Source: Actinomadura madurae
Lineage (GTDB): Bacteria > Actinomycetota > Actinomycetes > Streptosporangiales > Streptosporangiaceae
Length of the DNA stretch: 64,000 nucleotides
Reading direction: 5' to 3'
Assembly (NCBI RefSeq): GCF_900115095.1
Contig: NZ_FOVH01000011.1
Location: forward strand, 173,524 to 237,523
Part shown: piece by piece, positions 8,198 to 15,693 of the stretch
How positions within the stretch are numbered: position 1 is the first letter of the stretch
Layout of the letters: each line of letters starts with the position of its first letter
Position numbers and translations under genes: made by a program
The notes under the pieces: generated by a model
What the model saw: only the letters and a program-made list of their open reading frames with translations
Told to the model about the DNA's origin: nothing
The model's database searches: none

Positions 8198-8982
8198 AGC
8201 GGCTCCCCCATGTAGACGGTCTGCACGATCTCGCTGGCGATGATCTCCTCCGGAGAGCCGCACGCGACCAGCGCTCCGTGGTGCATCACCGCGATCCGGT
8301 CGGCGAGGTCGAGCACCACGTTCATGTGGTGCTCGATCATCACGATCGTCTTGGCCTGCGTCCGGTGGACCCGCTGGACCAGGTCCACCAGGCCGCGCAC
8401 GTCGTCGATGTTGACGCCGGCCATGGGCTCGTCCAGGAGGATGACCTCGCTTCCCTGGGCGAGGACCGTCGCCAGCTCCAGCTTCCTGCGGTCGCCGTGG
8501 GAGAGGGTCGAGGCCGGACGCCCGGCGAGCCGGTCCAGGCCCACGAGCGCGAGGGCCTCGTCCGCGCGGTCCCAGGCCTCGCCGCCCCCCGAGACGAGGG
8601 CGGCGTTGCCGAGGAAGCCGGACCTGCGCGCCCGGGCCGCGAGCCTGGCGTTCTCCCGGACGCTCCGCCCGAGGAGCAGGTTCGACGTCTGGAACGTGCG
8701 GCCGAGGCCGGCGCGCGCCCGGCGGTGCGGCGGCCGGCCGGTCACGTCCCTGCCCAGCAGGTGCACGGTTCCGGACGTGGCCCGGGTCGCCCCGCTGAGG
8801 ACGTTGATCAGGCTCGTCTTGCCGGCGCCGTTGGGTCCGATCACGGCCATGAACTCGCCGCGGCCGACCTCGATGCCGACCGAGTCGAGGATGTGGTGGC
8901 CGTCGATCACGAGGTGGATGTCGCGGCCCGCGATCGCCGCCGTCCCGGCCGGGGGTGCCGTGTCGCCGCGGAGCCGCATCAC
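8194..8982 (-). CDS. livG: ABC transporter ATP-binding protein (LivG)
   Basis: 262 residues. Walker A GPNGAGKTS (about residues 50-58), a LivG-type insertion region LGRTFQTSNLLLGRSVRENA, signature LSHGDRRKLELA and Walker B VILLDEPMAGV, followed by the His switch in MIEHHMNVV. The GTG at 8982 overlaps the TGA of the binding-protein gene; an ATG follows immediately at 8979 and could be the real start. It pairs with LivF to drive import. The LSHGD signature (Ser-His-Gly-Asp instead of Ser-Gly-Gly-Gln) is common in LivG/UrtD-type subunits. Confidence 0.92.
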   Translation of the reverse strand: MMRLRGDTAPPAGTAAIAGRDIHLVIDGHHILDSVGIEVGRGEFMAVIGPNGAGKTSLINVLSGATRATSGTVHLLGRDVTGRPPHRRARAGLGRTFQTSNLLLGRSVRENARLAARARRSGFLGNAALVSGGGEAWDRADEALALVGLDRLAGRPASTLSHGDRRKLELATVLAQGSEVILLDEPMAGVNIDDVRGLVDLVQRVHRTQAKTIVMIEHHMNVVLDLADRIAVMHHGALVACGSPEEIIASEIVQTVYMGEPL

Positions 8983-10184
8983 GAGATCTTTTTGGCGACC
9001 GGGGACTCGACGTCCTTCGCCGAGTACGTCTTGTTCAGGTCGAGCCGCCAGGTGGCGCCGTCCTTCACCATCGTGTAGCCGAAGATGGGCTGGAGCGGGA
9101 CGTGATCCTCGGCCCGGATGGTGACCGTCCCCACCGGGGTCTCGAACGTCGCGCCCGAGAGCGCCTTGTTCACGGCGCCGACCTCCAGGCCCGCCCCGGC
9201 CTTCTCGACGGCCTTCACGGTCATCTGCGCCGCGAGGTAGCCGCCCACCTGGTGGATGTCGATCGGGGTCTTGGAGCCCTTGAGCGCGTCGAGCATCGCG
9301 GTCTCGGCCTTGGTGCGGGTGGTGCCCTCGCCGTAGTAGGTGATCAGTTCGAGCTTCGGGAGGTTCGGTCCGAGGGCGGCGGCGAACTGGGCGAACTGGG
9401 GCCGCGGCGGGCCGATGGCGATGACGTGGGTGCCGTTGAACGCGCCCTGGTCGGCGAGCGCCTTGAACAGCTGGGACAGCCCTTCGCCGGCCCAGCCCAC
9501 GAAGATCGCGTCGGGCTTCTGGGCCAGCGCCTTCGCCACGCCCGCCGTGAAGTCCTGCGTGTCGACGGGCAGCAGCACCGATCCGATGCTCACGCCCTTG
9601 GCCGGGGCGAGCTTCTTCAGCGAGGTCACCGCACCCTGGCCGTAGGCGTAGTCCTGGCCGAGGTACAGCAGCGACTTGTCGCCGGCCTTCGCGGCGGACT
9701 CCAGGACGGCGGTGTTGAGCTGCGGCGTCGTCGGGGAGCTGCGGAAGACGCCCGGGCCCATGCCGTCGATGTCGGCGGTGCCGGTCTGGCCGGCGATGAA
9801 GACGGCCTTGTTCTGCATCGCCAGCTGGGCGACCGGCACGACGACGGCGGAGCTCGCCGGGCCGACGATCACCTTGGCGCCGTCGCCGAGGAGCTGCTTG
9901 GCGGCGCTGAGGCCGGTGGCCGGGTTGCTGTTGTCGTTCTTCTTCTCAATCTCGATCTTGACGCCGCCGACCGTCATCGTGCCGCTGGTCGAGACCTTGA
10001 GCCCGGCGCGGTACCCCTCCTCCCAGGCGGGGCCGAAGCTGGCCAGGGCCCCGGTGTAGGAGTTGACGAGGCCCACCTTCACCGTCGTGGAGTCTCCGCC
10101 GGCGCCGGTTCCGGAGGAACACGCGCCCACCGCGGTCAGGAGGGCGGCGGCGAGCCCGGCCGCCGTGAGTGTCTTGGTTGCCAT
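8979..10184 (-). CDS. ABC transporter substrate-binding lipoprotein (LivK/J type)
   Basis: 401 residues from the ATG at 10184. The N-terminus MATKTLTAAGLAAALLTAVG is followed by Ala-Cys-Ser-Ser-Gly, a lipobox that anchors the protein outside the membrane. The mature part starts VKVGLVNSYTGALASFGPAWE, the periplasmic-binding type I fold of leucine/aromatic binding proteins, with QLLGDGAKVIVGPASSAVVV and LYLGQDYAYGQGA later. The open frame continues upstream but crosses the operator region and is not coding. It is the first gene of the livK-G-F-H-M-LLM transcript and supplies specificity. The ligand is unknown; the neighbourhood suggests an aromatic or alicyclic acid (inference). Confidence 0.9.
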   Translation of the reverse strand: MATKTLTAAGLAAALLTAVGACSSGTGAGGDSTTVKVGLVNSYTGALASFGPAWEEGYRAGLKVSTSGTMTVGGVKIEIEKKNDNSNPATGLSAAKQLLGDGAKVIVGPASSAVVVPVAQLAMQNKAVFIAGQTGTADIDGMGPGVFRSSPTTPQLNTAVLESAAKAGDKSLLYLGQDYAYGQGAVTSLKKLAPAKGVSIGSVLLPVDTQDFTAGVAKALAQKPDAIFVGWAGEGLSQLFKALADQGAFNGTHVIAIGPPRPQFAQFAAALGPNLPKLELITYYGEGTTRTKAETAMLDALKGSKTPIDIHQVGGYLAAQMTVKAVEKAGAGLEVGAVNKALSGATFETPVGTVTIRAEDHVPLQPIFGYTMVKDGATWRLDLNKTYSAKDVESPVAKKIS

Positions 10185-10261
10185 GTCTCTGTCCCTGGGT
10201 AGAAGACTCCACCGAGTCGCTTCGCCGGTCGGCCCTGACCTCTGGCTTCGTGCACAACCAT

Positions 10262-10293
10262 CCGTTTTCCGGACTATGACATCCGTAATTCGG
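10262..10293 (-). promoter_or_regulatory. Paired operator of the liv importer operon
   Basis: Two 11-bp boxes, CCGTTTTCCGG (10262-10272) and CCGTAATTCGG (10283-10293), have centres exactly 21 bp apart, two helical turns. They lie 78 bp upstream of the binding-protein start. Box sequence and spacing match the elements at 10409-10440, 11736-11767, 19844-19875, 19979-20010 and 24227-24258. The likely ligand protein is the IclR regulator at 23423-24133 (inference). Confidence 0.65.
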
Positions 10294-10408
10294 CACTCAA
10301 CCACCCGGGCGAGCGTGACGTCAAGCACACTCGGCCAAAATCCCCCGCTCCTCGCCTTCGGTGACGGAGTGGACACGAAGGGCAACTTTTCCTCGTGGTC
10401 TCCACCTC

Positions 10409-10440
10409 CAATATTCCGGAGGTTATGCTCCGATAATCGG
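10409..10440 (+). promoter_or_regulatory. Paired operator upstream of the SDR at 10462
   Basis: The proximal box CCGATAATCGG (10430-10440) is a perfect palindrome around a central A. The distal box CAATATTCCGG (10409-10419) is degenerate, with one good half, and its centre is 21 bp away. The proximal box ends 21 bp before the ATG, so bound regulator would cover the transcription or translation start region. Confidence 0.65.
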
Positions 10441-10461
10441 TATGAGAAGAGGGGTGGCGAG

Positions 10462-11253
10462 ATGTCGGGCATGGCAGGCAAGGTGGTGCTGGTCACCGGC
10501 GGGGCGCGCGGCCAGGGCGCGGAGGAGGTCCGGCGGCTCGCCGCCCGCGGGGCCCACGCGATCGTCGGCGACCTGCGCGCCGAGGAGGCCGCCGCGCTGG
10601 CCGGCTCGGTCCCGGGGCCCGGCACGGCCGCCGCGATCACGCTCGACGTCGCCGCCGAGGACTCCTGGCGGCAGGCCGCCGGGGAGATCCAGGCCCGGTT
10701 CGGACGGCTGGACGGCCTGGTCAACAACGCCGGGGTGGCCGCCCCCGGCACGGTGTCCGGCACCTCCTACGAGACGTGGCGCGACGTCATGCGGGTCAAC
10801 CTCGACGGGGTGTTCCTCGGCCTGAAGCACTGCTGCCCGCTCATCGCCGACAGCGGTGGCGGCGCGGTCGTCAACATCGGCAGCGGCGTCGCGCTCGTCG
10901 GCTACCACACCGCCGCCTACGCCGCCAGCAAGTGGGGCGTCCGGAGCCTCACCCACTCGGCCGCCCTGGAGTTCGCCCACCGCGGCGTGCGGGTGAACGC
11001 GGTGCATCCGGGGCTCGTCGAGACGCCCATGACCGCGTCCGACACCGCGCGGTTCGACGCCATGGTCCAGGCCACCCCCTGGGGACGCGCGGCGGACGCC
11101 GGCGAGATCGCGGAGGTCGTGCTGTTCCTGCTCAGCGACGCGGCGGGGTTCGTCACCGGCGCCGACATCCCGGTCGACGGCGGCTTCGCGTCGGGCGGGC
11201 TGGCGAAACGGATCGCCGAGAGCACCGGCGTCCTGCCCACCCCGCCCGCCTGA
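10462..11253 (+). CDS. SDR-family oxidoreductase
   Basis: 263 residues: cofactor motif TGGARGQG (about 13-20), an acidic GDLRAEEA after strand 2 that suggests NAD preference, NNAG near residue 90, catalytic Tyr in YAASKWG (about 153-159) and a typical C-terminal IPVDGGFASGG. The start chosen is the ATG at 10462, preceded by AAGAGGGG; earlier in-frame codons lie inside the operator. It probably acts as a hydroxyacyl/alcohol dehydrogenase in the catabolic regulon. It diverges from the liv operon and carries its own copy of the paired operator. Substrate unknown. Confidence 0.9.
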   Translation: MSGMAGKVVLVTGGARGQGAEEVRRLAARGAHAIVGDLRAEEAAALAGSVPGPGTAAAITLDVAAEDSWRQAAGEIQARFGRLDGLVNNAGVAAPGTVSGTSYETWRDVMRVNLDGVFLGLKHCCPLIADSGGGAVVNIGSGVALVGYHTAAYAASKWGVRSLTHSAALEFAHRGVRVNAVHPGLVETPMTASDTARFDAMVQATPWGRAADAGEIAEVVLFLLSDAAGFVTGADIPVDGGFASGGLAKRIAESTGVLPTPPA

Positions 11254-11275
11254 CCGGGCGGGAAGGGTGCCCCCG

Positions 11276-11713
11276 TCAGGAATCCCGGTCCGGGTCGCAG
11301 AGCTCCCGGATGGCCGCCGGATCCCAGTGGAAGATCTCCATGCTCGCGATGAGCCCGTCCCGCAACTCGATGCGGTGCAGCACCGAGTTCATCATGGTCC
11401 GCCCCGTCGCGCGGGAACGGATGCGGCTGCGCATCGCCATGAACACCGTGTCGCCGCACTCGAAGGTCCGGCGGTCGCTGAAGTCCGCCTCGTCGAACAC
11501 CTCGCGCAGGCGGTGCATCAGCCGCTCCACGCCCTCGCGCCCGTGCCACTCGCCGCCGTACGGCAGCGACTCGGGCTCGCGCACGACGACGTCGGGGGTG
11601 AAGCAGTTCCGGAACGCCTCGCGCGCCGCCGCGTCGTCCATCCCGCCCGCCAGGTACGCCGCCTCGGCCGCGTAGAACGCGTCCAGCCGCGAGCCCTGTC
11701 CGTCGTCCGGCAT
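11276..11713 (-). CDS. SnoaL-like / NTF2-fold protein
   Basis: 145 residues from the ATG at 11713, with AGGGGG about 9 bases upstream. In-frame codons further upstream (ATG 11719, GTG, TTG) are less well placed. The pattern of an N-terminal helix pair (LDAFYAAEAAYL), ARREAFR-type helix, then strands with TFECGDTVFMAMRSRIRS and LHRIELRDGLIASMEIFHWD is the SnoaL/polyketide-cyclase-like NTF2 cone. Members are cyclases, isomerases, dehydratases or non-catalytic. Two other SnoaL-like proteins (11806, 21181) are in the same regulon. It is divergent from the 11806 gene, with the operator at 11736-11767 between them. Confidence 0.75.
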   Translation of the reverse strand: MPDDGQGSRLDAFYAAEAAYLAGGMDDAAAREAFRNCFTPDVVVREPESLPYGGEWHGREGVERLMHRLREVFDEADFSDRRTFECGDTVFMAMRSRIRSRATGRTMMNSVLHRIELRDGLIASMEIFHWDPAAIRELCDPDRDS

Positions 11714-11735
11714 GACCATGCACCCCCTTGTCACC

Positions 11736-11767
11736 AAAGATTTCGGAGCATAGTATCCGAATATCGG
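11736..11767. promoter_or_regulatory. Paired operator between two divergent SnoaL-like genes
   Basis: Box CCGAATATCGG (11757-11767) and a weaker box AAAGATTTCGG (11736-11746), centres 21 bp apart. It sits in the 92-bp spacer between the start at 11713 (minus) and the TTG at 11806 (plus), so one bound complex could control both. The left half of the weak box is lost, as in the other degenerate distal boxes. Confidence 0.6.
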
Positions 11768-11805
11768 TTTCTGATCGAGGGTCCGACGCGAGGGGCGGGG
11801 GCGGT

Positions 11806-12354
11806 TTGTACACCTGGGAAGAGATCAGCGCACGCCTGGAGATCCAGGACGTCCTGTACCGCTACTGCCGCGGCATCGACCGCCGTGACAAGGAGCTCCT
11901 GCGCAGCGCGTACTGGCCCGACGCGGTGGACCGGCGCTCCTACGGCCCCCCGGACGCCTCGCCCGCCGAGTTCGCCGACCGGGTGATCGACGGCTTCGGC
12001 GAGCTGCCCGCCTACAGCCAGCACCACGTCACCAACGTGTTCATCGACCTCGACCTGGCCGACGACGCCGCCCGCGTCGAGTCCTACAACCTCGTGATGC
12101 ACCCGGTCGGCCCGGAGACCTCGCTCGTCCTGGCCACCGAGGACGGCGGGGCGCACCTGCGCGTCATGGGCGGCCGGGCCCTCGACCGGTTCGAGCGCCG
12201 CGACGGCGAATGGCGCATCGCCCGGCGGGTCATGCTGGTGGACTGGTCGCGGGACGACCTTCCCGGCAGCCCGCTGTTCGCCGAGATGCGGCACGGCCTC
12301 GACACGGGCGGTGCCGGGACCGACCCCTCCTACACGGTGCTGCCCAAGCTCTGA
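11806..12354 (+). CDS. SnoaL-like protein (ring-hydroxylating dioxygenase beta-subunit-like fold)
   Basis: 182 residues from a TTG at 11806 preceded by a purine-rich GAGGGGCGGGGGCGG. The alternative upstream TTG at 11728 would place the operator inside the coding region. The protein starts LYTWEEISARLEIQDVLYRY, typical of SnoaL_4 proteins, with RGIDRRDKELLRSAYWPDA and a C-terminal RRDGEWRIARRVMLVDW. The fold is that of small NTF2-type enzymes and dioxygenase beta subunits, but no alpha subunit is nearby. Function unassigned; co-regulation with the catabolic genes is the main clue. Confidence 0.75.
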   Translation: MYTWEEISARLEIQDVLYRYCRGIDRRDKELLRSAYWPDAVDRRSYGPPDASPAEFADRVIDGFGELPAYSQHHVTNVFIDLDLADDAARVESYNLVMHPVGPETSLVLATEDGGAHLRVMGGRALDRFERRDGEWRIARRVMLVDWSRDDLPGSPLFAEMRHGLDTGGAGTDPSYTVLPKL

Positions 12355-12363
12355 GCAGCGTCC

Positions 12364-13401
12364 TCACGCGGTCGCGAGCTCGATCCTCAGATGCCGCACG
12401 GACGGGAGCGAGGCCTGCACGGCGTACGCGCGCCGGAGGTAGAACTGCGCGTCGCACTCGTAGGCGAACCCGAGCGCGCCGTGGAGCAGGACGGCCGACT
12501 CCGCCACCCGCACCTGCGCGTCGACGGCATGCGACACCGCGACGAGCACGTCGGCGAGCGCGTCCTCGTCGCCGCGCGCCCAGGCGGCACCCGCCCCGGC
12601 GACGGCGGCACGCGTCATCTCCACGTCCACGTAGAGGTCGACACAGCGATGCCGGACGGCCTGGAAGGCCCCGATCGGCCGCCCGAACGCCTCGCGTGCG
12701 CGCACGTGGGCCGTCGCGAGCTCCAGGTTGCCCTGCATCGAGCCGAGGCAGTCGGCCGCGCCCACGAGCAGCCAGAACGCCCGCAACCGGCGCGCCTCCC
12801 CGGGTGGCAGGGTGCCCAACTCACGCACTGGCGCTTCGGACAACGCGAGGACGGCCGCCGGACGGGTCGGGTCGATGCCCGTCACGTCGAGGCGCTCGGT
12901 TCCGTCGAGCTCGACCAGGCCGACACGCACCCCGCCGTCCTCGCCGGAGGCCACCAGCAGCAGCCGAGGTGCGGGCATCAGCGTGCTGAGCCGGCCCGAG
13001 ACCCGGCCGGACCGCCAGTGAGCCTCCGCCCCTCTGCCCACGCCGTCCGGCCAGCACACCGCCGGGACGTCCCCGTCGAGCACGCGCGCCAGCTCGGTGC
13101 GCGCGGCCTCGGAACCCCCGGCCAGCGCCGCCAGCGTCCGGACGGCCCACAGCCCGCTCAGCTGTGAGCCCGGCGTGAGCAGGTCGCGGGCGCACTCCTC
13201 CGCCACGACGAAGGCGAGCGCCGGATCGCCGCCGGCGCCTCCCAGGGGCTCCGGCAGCCCCGCGTGCAGCAGCCCGAGCCGCCGCCACCGGTCTTCGAGG
13301 CGCGGGCCGCCCGCCATCGCGACGCGGGACGCGATCGTCCCCTCGGCGCGGGCCCTGCGCACCCCCCGCCTCAGTTCGGCCTCAACTGCGCTGTCGTGCA
13401 C
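12364..13401 (-). CDS. Acyl-CoA dehydrogenase, short second subunit
   Basis: 345 residues from a GTG at 13401, overlapping the upstream acyl-CoA dehydrogenase gene by 20 bp. The C-terminal acyl-CoA dehydrogenase domain is recognisable (REAFGRPIGAFQAVRHRCVD near 235-255; LHGALGFAYECDAQFYLRRA near 305-325). The N-terminal part is shortened and divergent, and the usual flavin-contact and catalytic Glu context is not obvious. Such partners form alpha2beta2 complexes with a normal acyl-CoA dehydrogenase in steroid side-chain degradation (FadE28/FadE29, ChsE1-ChsE2). Position as last gene next to its partner supports that. Substrate unknown. Confidence 0.8.
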   Translation of the reverse strand: MHDSAVEAELRRGVRRARAEGTIASRVAMAGGPRLEDRWRRLGLLHAGLPEPLGGAGGDPALAFVVAEECARDLLTPGSQLSGLWAVRTLAALAGGSEAARTELARVLDGDVPAVCWPDGVGRGAEAHWRSGRVSGRLSTLMPAPRLLLVASGEDGGVRVGLVELDGTERLDVTGIDPTRPAAVLALSEAPVRELGTLPPGEARRLRAFWLLVGAADCLGSMQGNLELATAHVRAREAFGRPIGAFQAVRHRCVDLYVDVEMTRAAVAGAGAAWARGDEDALADVLVAVSHAVDAQVRVAESAVLLHGALGFAYECDAQFYLRRAYAVQASLPSVRHLRIELATA

Positions 13402-14560
13402 GGTGGTCCTCCTCGCGCCGATCCCTTTCGCGCGGCAGGCCGAGCACCCGGTCGGCCACGATGGACTTCTGGATCTCATCGGTGCCGCCGGCGTTCTTGA
13501 TGCCGGGCCAGGACAGCGCGAACCGGCTCAGCGGGCTCTCGGTCGCCAGGTCCTCACCGAGGATCGCGCGCGCCGCCTCGGCCGCCGCGCGGACGCCGTC
13601 GGCCAGGCAGAGCTTGGCGACCGAACCCTCGGGGCCGGGGTCGGCGCCCTCGCTCACCGCTCGCAGCATCCCGTGGCGGAGCTGCTCGACGATGCGCCGC
13701 CGGGCCCGGACGGCCCCGAGCGCCGCGGCGACGTCCGGGTCCGCCAGGCTCCCCCGGGCGCTCGCCTCGTCGCGCAGCGCGGCGAACGGGATCTGGTCGG
13801 GTCCGACCGCGAGCCGCTCGTTCATCAGCGTCGTCAGCGCGACGCTCCAGCCGGCGCCCGGCGGCCCGATGGCGGCCTCCGGCGGCAGCACGACACCGTC
13901 GAGGAAGACCTCGTTGAAGGTCACCGCCCCCGTCGCCTGGACGATCGGACGCACCTCGACGCCCGGCGCGGACATGTCGATCGCGAACGCCGTCAGGCCC
14001 GCGTGCCCGCCGCCGTCACCGGTCCGGGCCAGCAGGTAGCCCCGATCGGCGAGATGCGCCCACGACGTCCACACCTTCTGTCCGTCGACGACCCAGCTCC
14101 CGTCGTCGCGCCGGACGGCCCGCGTCCGGATCGCGGCGAGGTCCGAGCCGCAGCCGGGCTCGGAGAACAGCTGGCACCAGAGGTCCTCGCCGCGCACCAG
14201 CCGGGTGATGTCCTCGACCTTCTCGGGTGCCCAGTGCACCAGTGTCGGGAGCACCATCCGGGTGGTGACCTCGAACAGGTGCGTGGGGAGGTGGTAGCGG
14301 GACTCGGCGTCCCAGAACGCCACGTCGGCGGCCCTGCCCCCGCCCCGCCCGCCGTATTTCGCGGGCAGCGACGGCGCCCCCCACCCGTGGGCGGCCTTGT
14401 GGGCCTGCCAGTGCCTCCCCCTCTCCACGAGCTCCCGCTCCGCCTCCGCGCTCATCGGTTCGAACGGCGTGAGCGGCGGCGGACCTGGCGGTTCGTGTGC
14501 CGGGGCGTGCCGCGCGAGCCACTCCGCCGCCGCCGAGGCGACCTCTTCCATAGTGCTCAT
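13382..14560 (-). CDS. Acyl-CoA dehydrogenase, catalytic-type subunit
   Basis: 392 residues. The ATG at 14560 overlaps the stop of the thiolase-like gene (ATGA). Family landmarks: LPAKYGGRGGG near 65-75, LWCQLFSEPGCGSDLAAIRT (the FSEPxAGSD flavin/substrate motif) near 128-147, DGQKVWTSWAHLADRGYLLA near 160-180 and C-terminal GTDEIQKSIVADRVLGLPRE near 360-380. It should oxidise an acyl-CoA to the 2-enoyl-CoA with FAD. Together with the short subunit downstream it resembles the heteromeric dehydrogenases acting on ring-bearing or branched acyl-CoAs. Confidence 0.9.
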   Translation of the reverse strand: MSTMEEVASAAAEWLARHAPAHEPPGPPPLTPFEPMSAEAERELVERGRHWQAHKAAHGWGAPSLPAKYGGRGGGRAADVAFWDAESRYHLPTHLFEVTTRMVLPTLVHWAPEKVEDITRLVRGEDLWCQLFSEPGCGSDLAAIRTRAVRRDDGSWVVDGQKVWTSWAHLADRGYLLARTGDGGGHAGLTAFAIDMSAPGVEVRPIVQATGAVTFNEVFLDGVVLPPEAAIGPPGAGWSVALTTLMNERLAVGPDQIPFAALRDEASARGSLADPDVAAALGAVRARRRIVEQLRHGMLRAVSEGADPGPEGSVAKLCLADGVRAAAEAARAILGEDLATESPLSRFALSWPGIKNAGGTDEIQKSIVADRVLGLPRERDRREEDHRARQRS

Positions 14561-15693
14561 CCGGCGGCCTCGGCGCGCTGGTAGACCTGGGTGATCGCGA
14601 CCGATCCCGCCCCCAGCATGTGGCACAGGGCCAGCCGCCTTCCGGCGCGGAGCTGCCGCACGGTCTCGTGCACCTGCGCCACTCCGGTGGGACCGCCGGG
14701 ATGCCCTCCGGCGATCAGGCCGCCATGGGTGGAGAACTCCGGGAGGCCGAAGCGCTCGCGCGAGCCGGGCCCGAAGGCGCCGCGCTCGACCAGGCCCTCC
14801 GCCTCCCCGTCGGCGCAGAAGCCGAGCAGCTCGTAGTAGAAGAGCTCCTCGACGGCGAAGGCGTCGTGGACCTGGACGACCTCGATGTCGCGCGGGTCGG
14901 CGCCCGCCTTGCCGTAGGCCGCCTCGGCCGCCGCCCGGGTCATCGCGGGCGGTCCGACGATGGCCCCCTCGAAGACGTGCCCGGGGGCGTAGGTCTCGCT
15001 TTCCACATGCGATGCCGCCAGGCGCACGGCGGGCGCGTCGGAGCCGAGGCGCCCGAGGAACTCCCGCGAGCAGACGACCGCCGCCGCGGCTCCCTCGCCC
15101 CACGGGGTGCACATCATGCTCGTCAGGGGCGGTGCGACCATCCGGCTGCCGAGCACCTTCTCGGGCGTCACCTCCTCGGCGGCCCGGCGGGCCGCGAAGG
15201 GGTTCGCGCGGGCGTAGTTCCAGTTCTTGGCGGCGACCGCTGCCAGGTGCCGGGACGTCGTGCCGCGGTCGTGCATGCGGCGGGCCGCCCACATGGCGAA
15301 CAGGGCGGGCGCCGGGAGGTTGCCCTCCGCCTCGATGATCGACAGGGCGGACACCTCGCGCTCCGGGCAGTCGATGCCGAGGACGAGCACCGCCTCGTTC
15401 TCACCCGAGCCGACGAGGGTCCAGGCGAGGTGCACGGCCGCCAGCCCGGAGGCCGACGCGTGCTCGGCGTGCAGCACCGGCAGCCCCGTCACGCCCAGCT
15501 CCTTCGCGAGGTACACGCCGCGCGGGGTGAGCGGGTGCGCCGAGCCCGCCACGAAGCCGTCCAGGTCGGCGAACACGCAGCCCGCGTCGGCCAGCGCCGC
15601 CAGGCTCGCGCCGCGCGCGAGGGCCCGTGCGCTGCCCGCGGGATGCCGGCCGAAGGGCATCATGCCGGTTCCGGCGACGTACACCTCACGCAC
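14557..15693 (-). CDS. Thiolase-fold protein lacking the nucleophilic Cys (Ltp2-like aldolase candidate)
   Basis: 378 residues from a GTG at 15693. Thiolase-fold landmarks are REVYVAGTGMMPFGRH at the N-terminus, VQVHDAFAVEELFYYELLGF (HDAF motif) near 270-290 and THGGLIAGGHPGGPTGVAQ (GGHP motif) near 320-340. At the usual nucleophile position the sequence reads HAEHASASGLAAVHLA, with Ser instead of Cys. Thiolases of this class in steroid degradation (Ltp2) are retro-aldolases that need a DUF35 partner, and here a DUF35 domain is encoded immediately upstream. I infer C-C cleavage of a beta-hydroxyacyl-CoA rather than thiolysis. It overlaps its neighbours on both sides. Confidence 0.8.
   Translation of the reverse strand: MREVYVAGTGMMPFGRHPAGSARALARGASLAALADAGCVFADLDGFVAGSAHPLTPRGVYLAKELGVTGLPVLHAEHASASGLAAVHLAWTLVGSGENEAVLVLGIDCPEREVSALSIIEAEGNLPAPALFAMWAARRMHDRGTTSRHLAAVAAKNWNYARANPFAARRAAEEVTPEKVLGSRMVAPPLTSMMCTPWGEGAAAAVVCSREFLGRLGSDAPAVRLAASHVESETYAPGHVFEGAIVGPPAMTRAAAEAAYGKAGADPRDIEVVQVHDAFAVEELFYYELLGFCADGEAEGLVERGAFGPGSRERFGLPEFSTHGGLIAGGHPGGPTGVAQVHETVRQLRAGRRLALCHMLGAGSVAITQVYQRAEAAG

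Noticed and set aside
8979..10763. 594-residue version of the substrate-binding protein
   Set aside because: The extension would cross the divergent promoter and the paired operator and part of the SDR gene; the lipoprotein signal begins at 10184.
13097..14584. Long plus-strand open frame opposite the acyl-CoA dehydrogenase genes
   Set aside because: Its composition (Arg, Gly, Ala, Pro runs) mirrors the codon bias of the opposite strand; the minus-strand proteins have clear family motifs.
14557..15693. True beta-ketothiolase
   Set aside because: The nucleophile position has Ser rather than Cys, and the gene lies next to a DUF35 domain, which fits an aldolase better.
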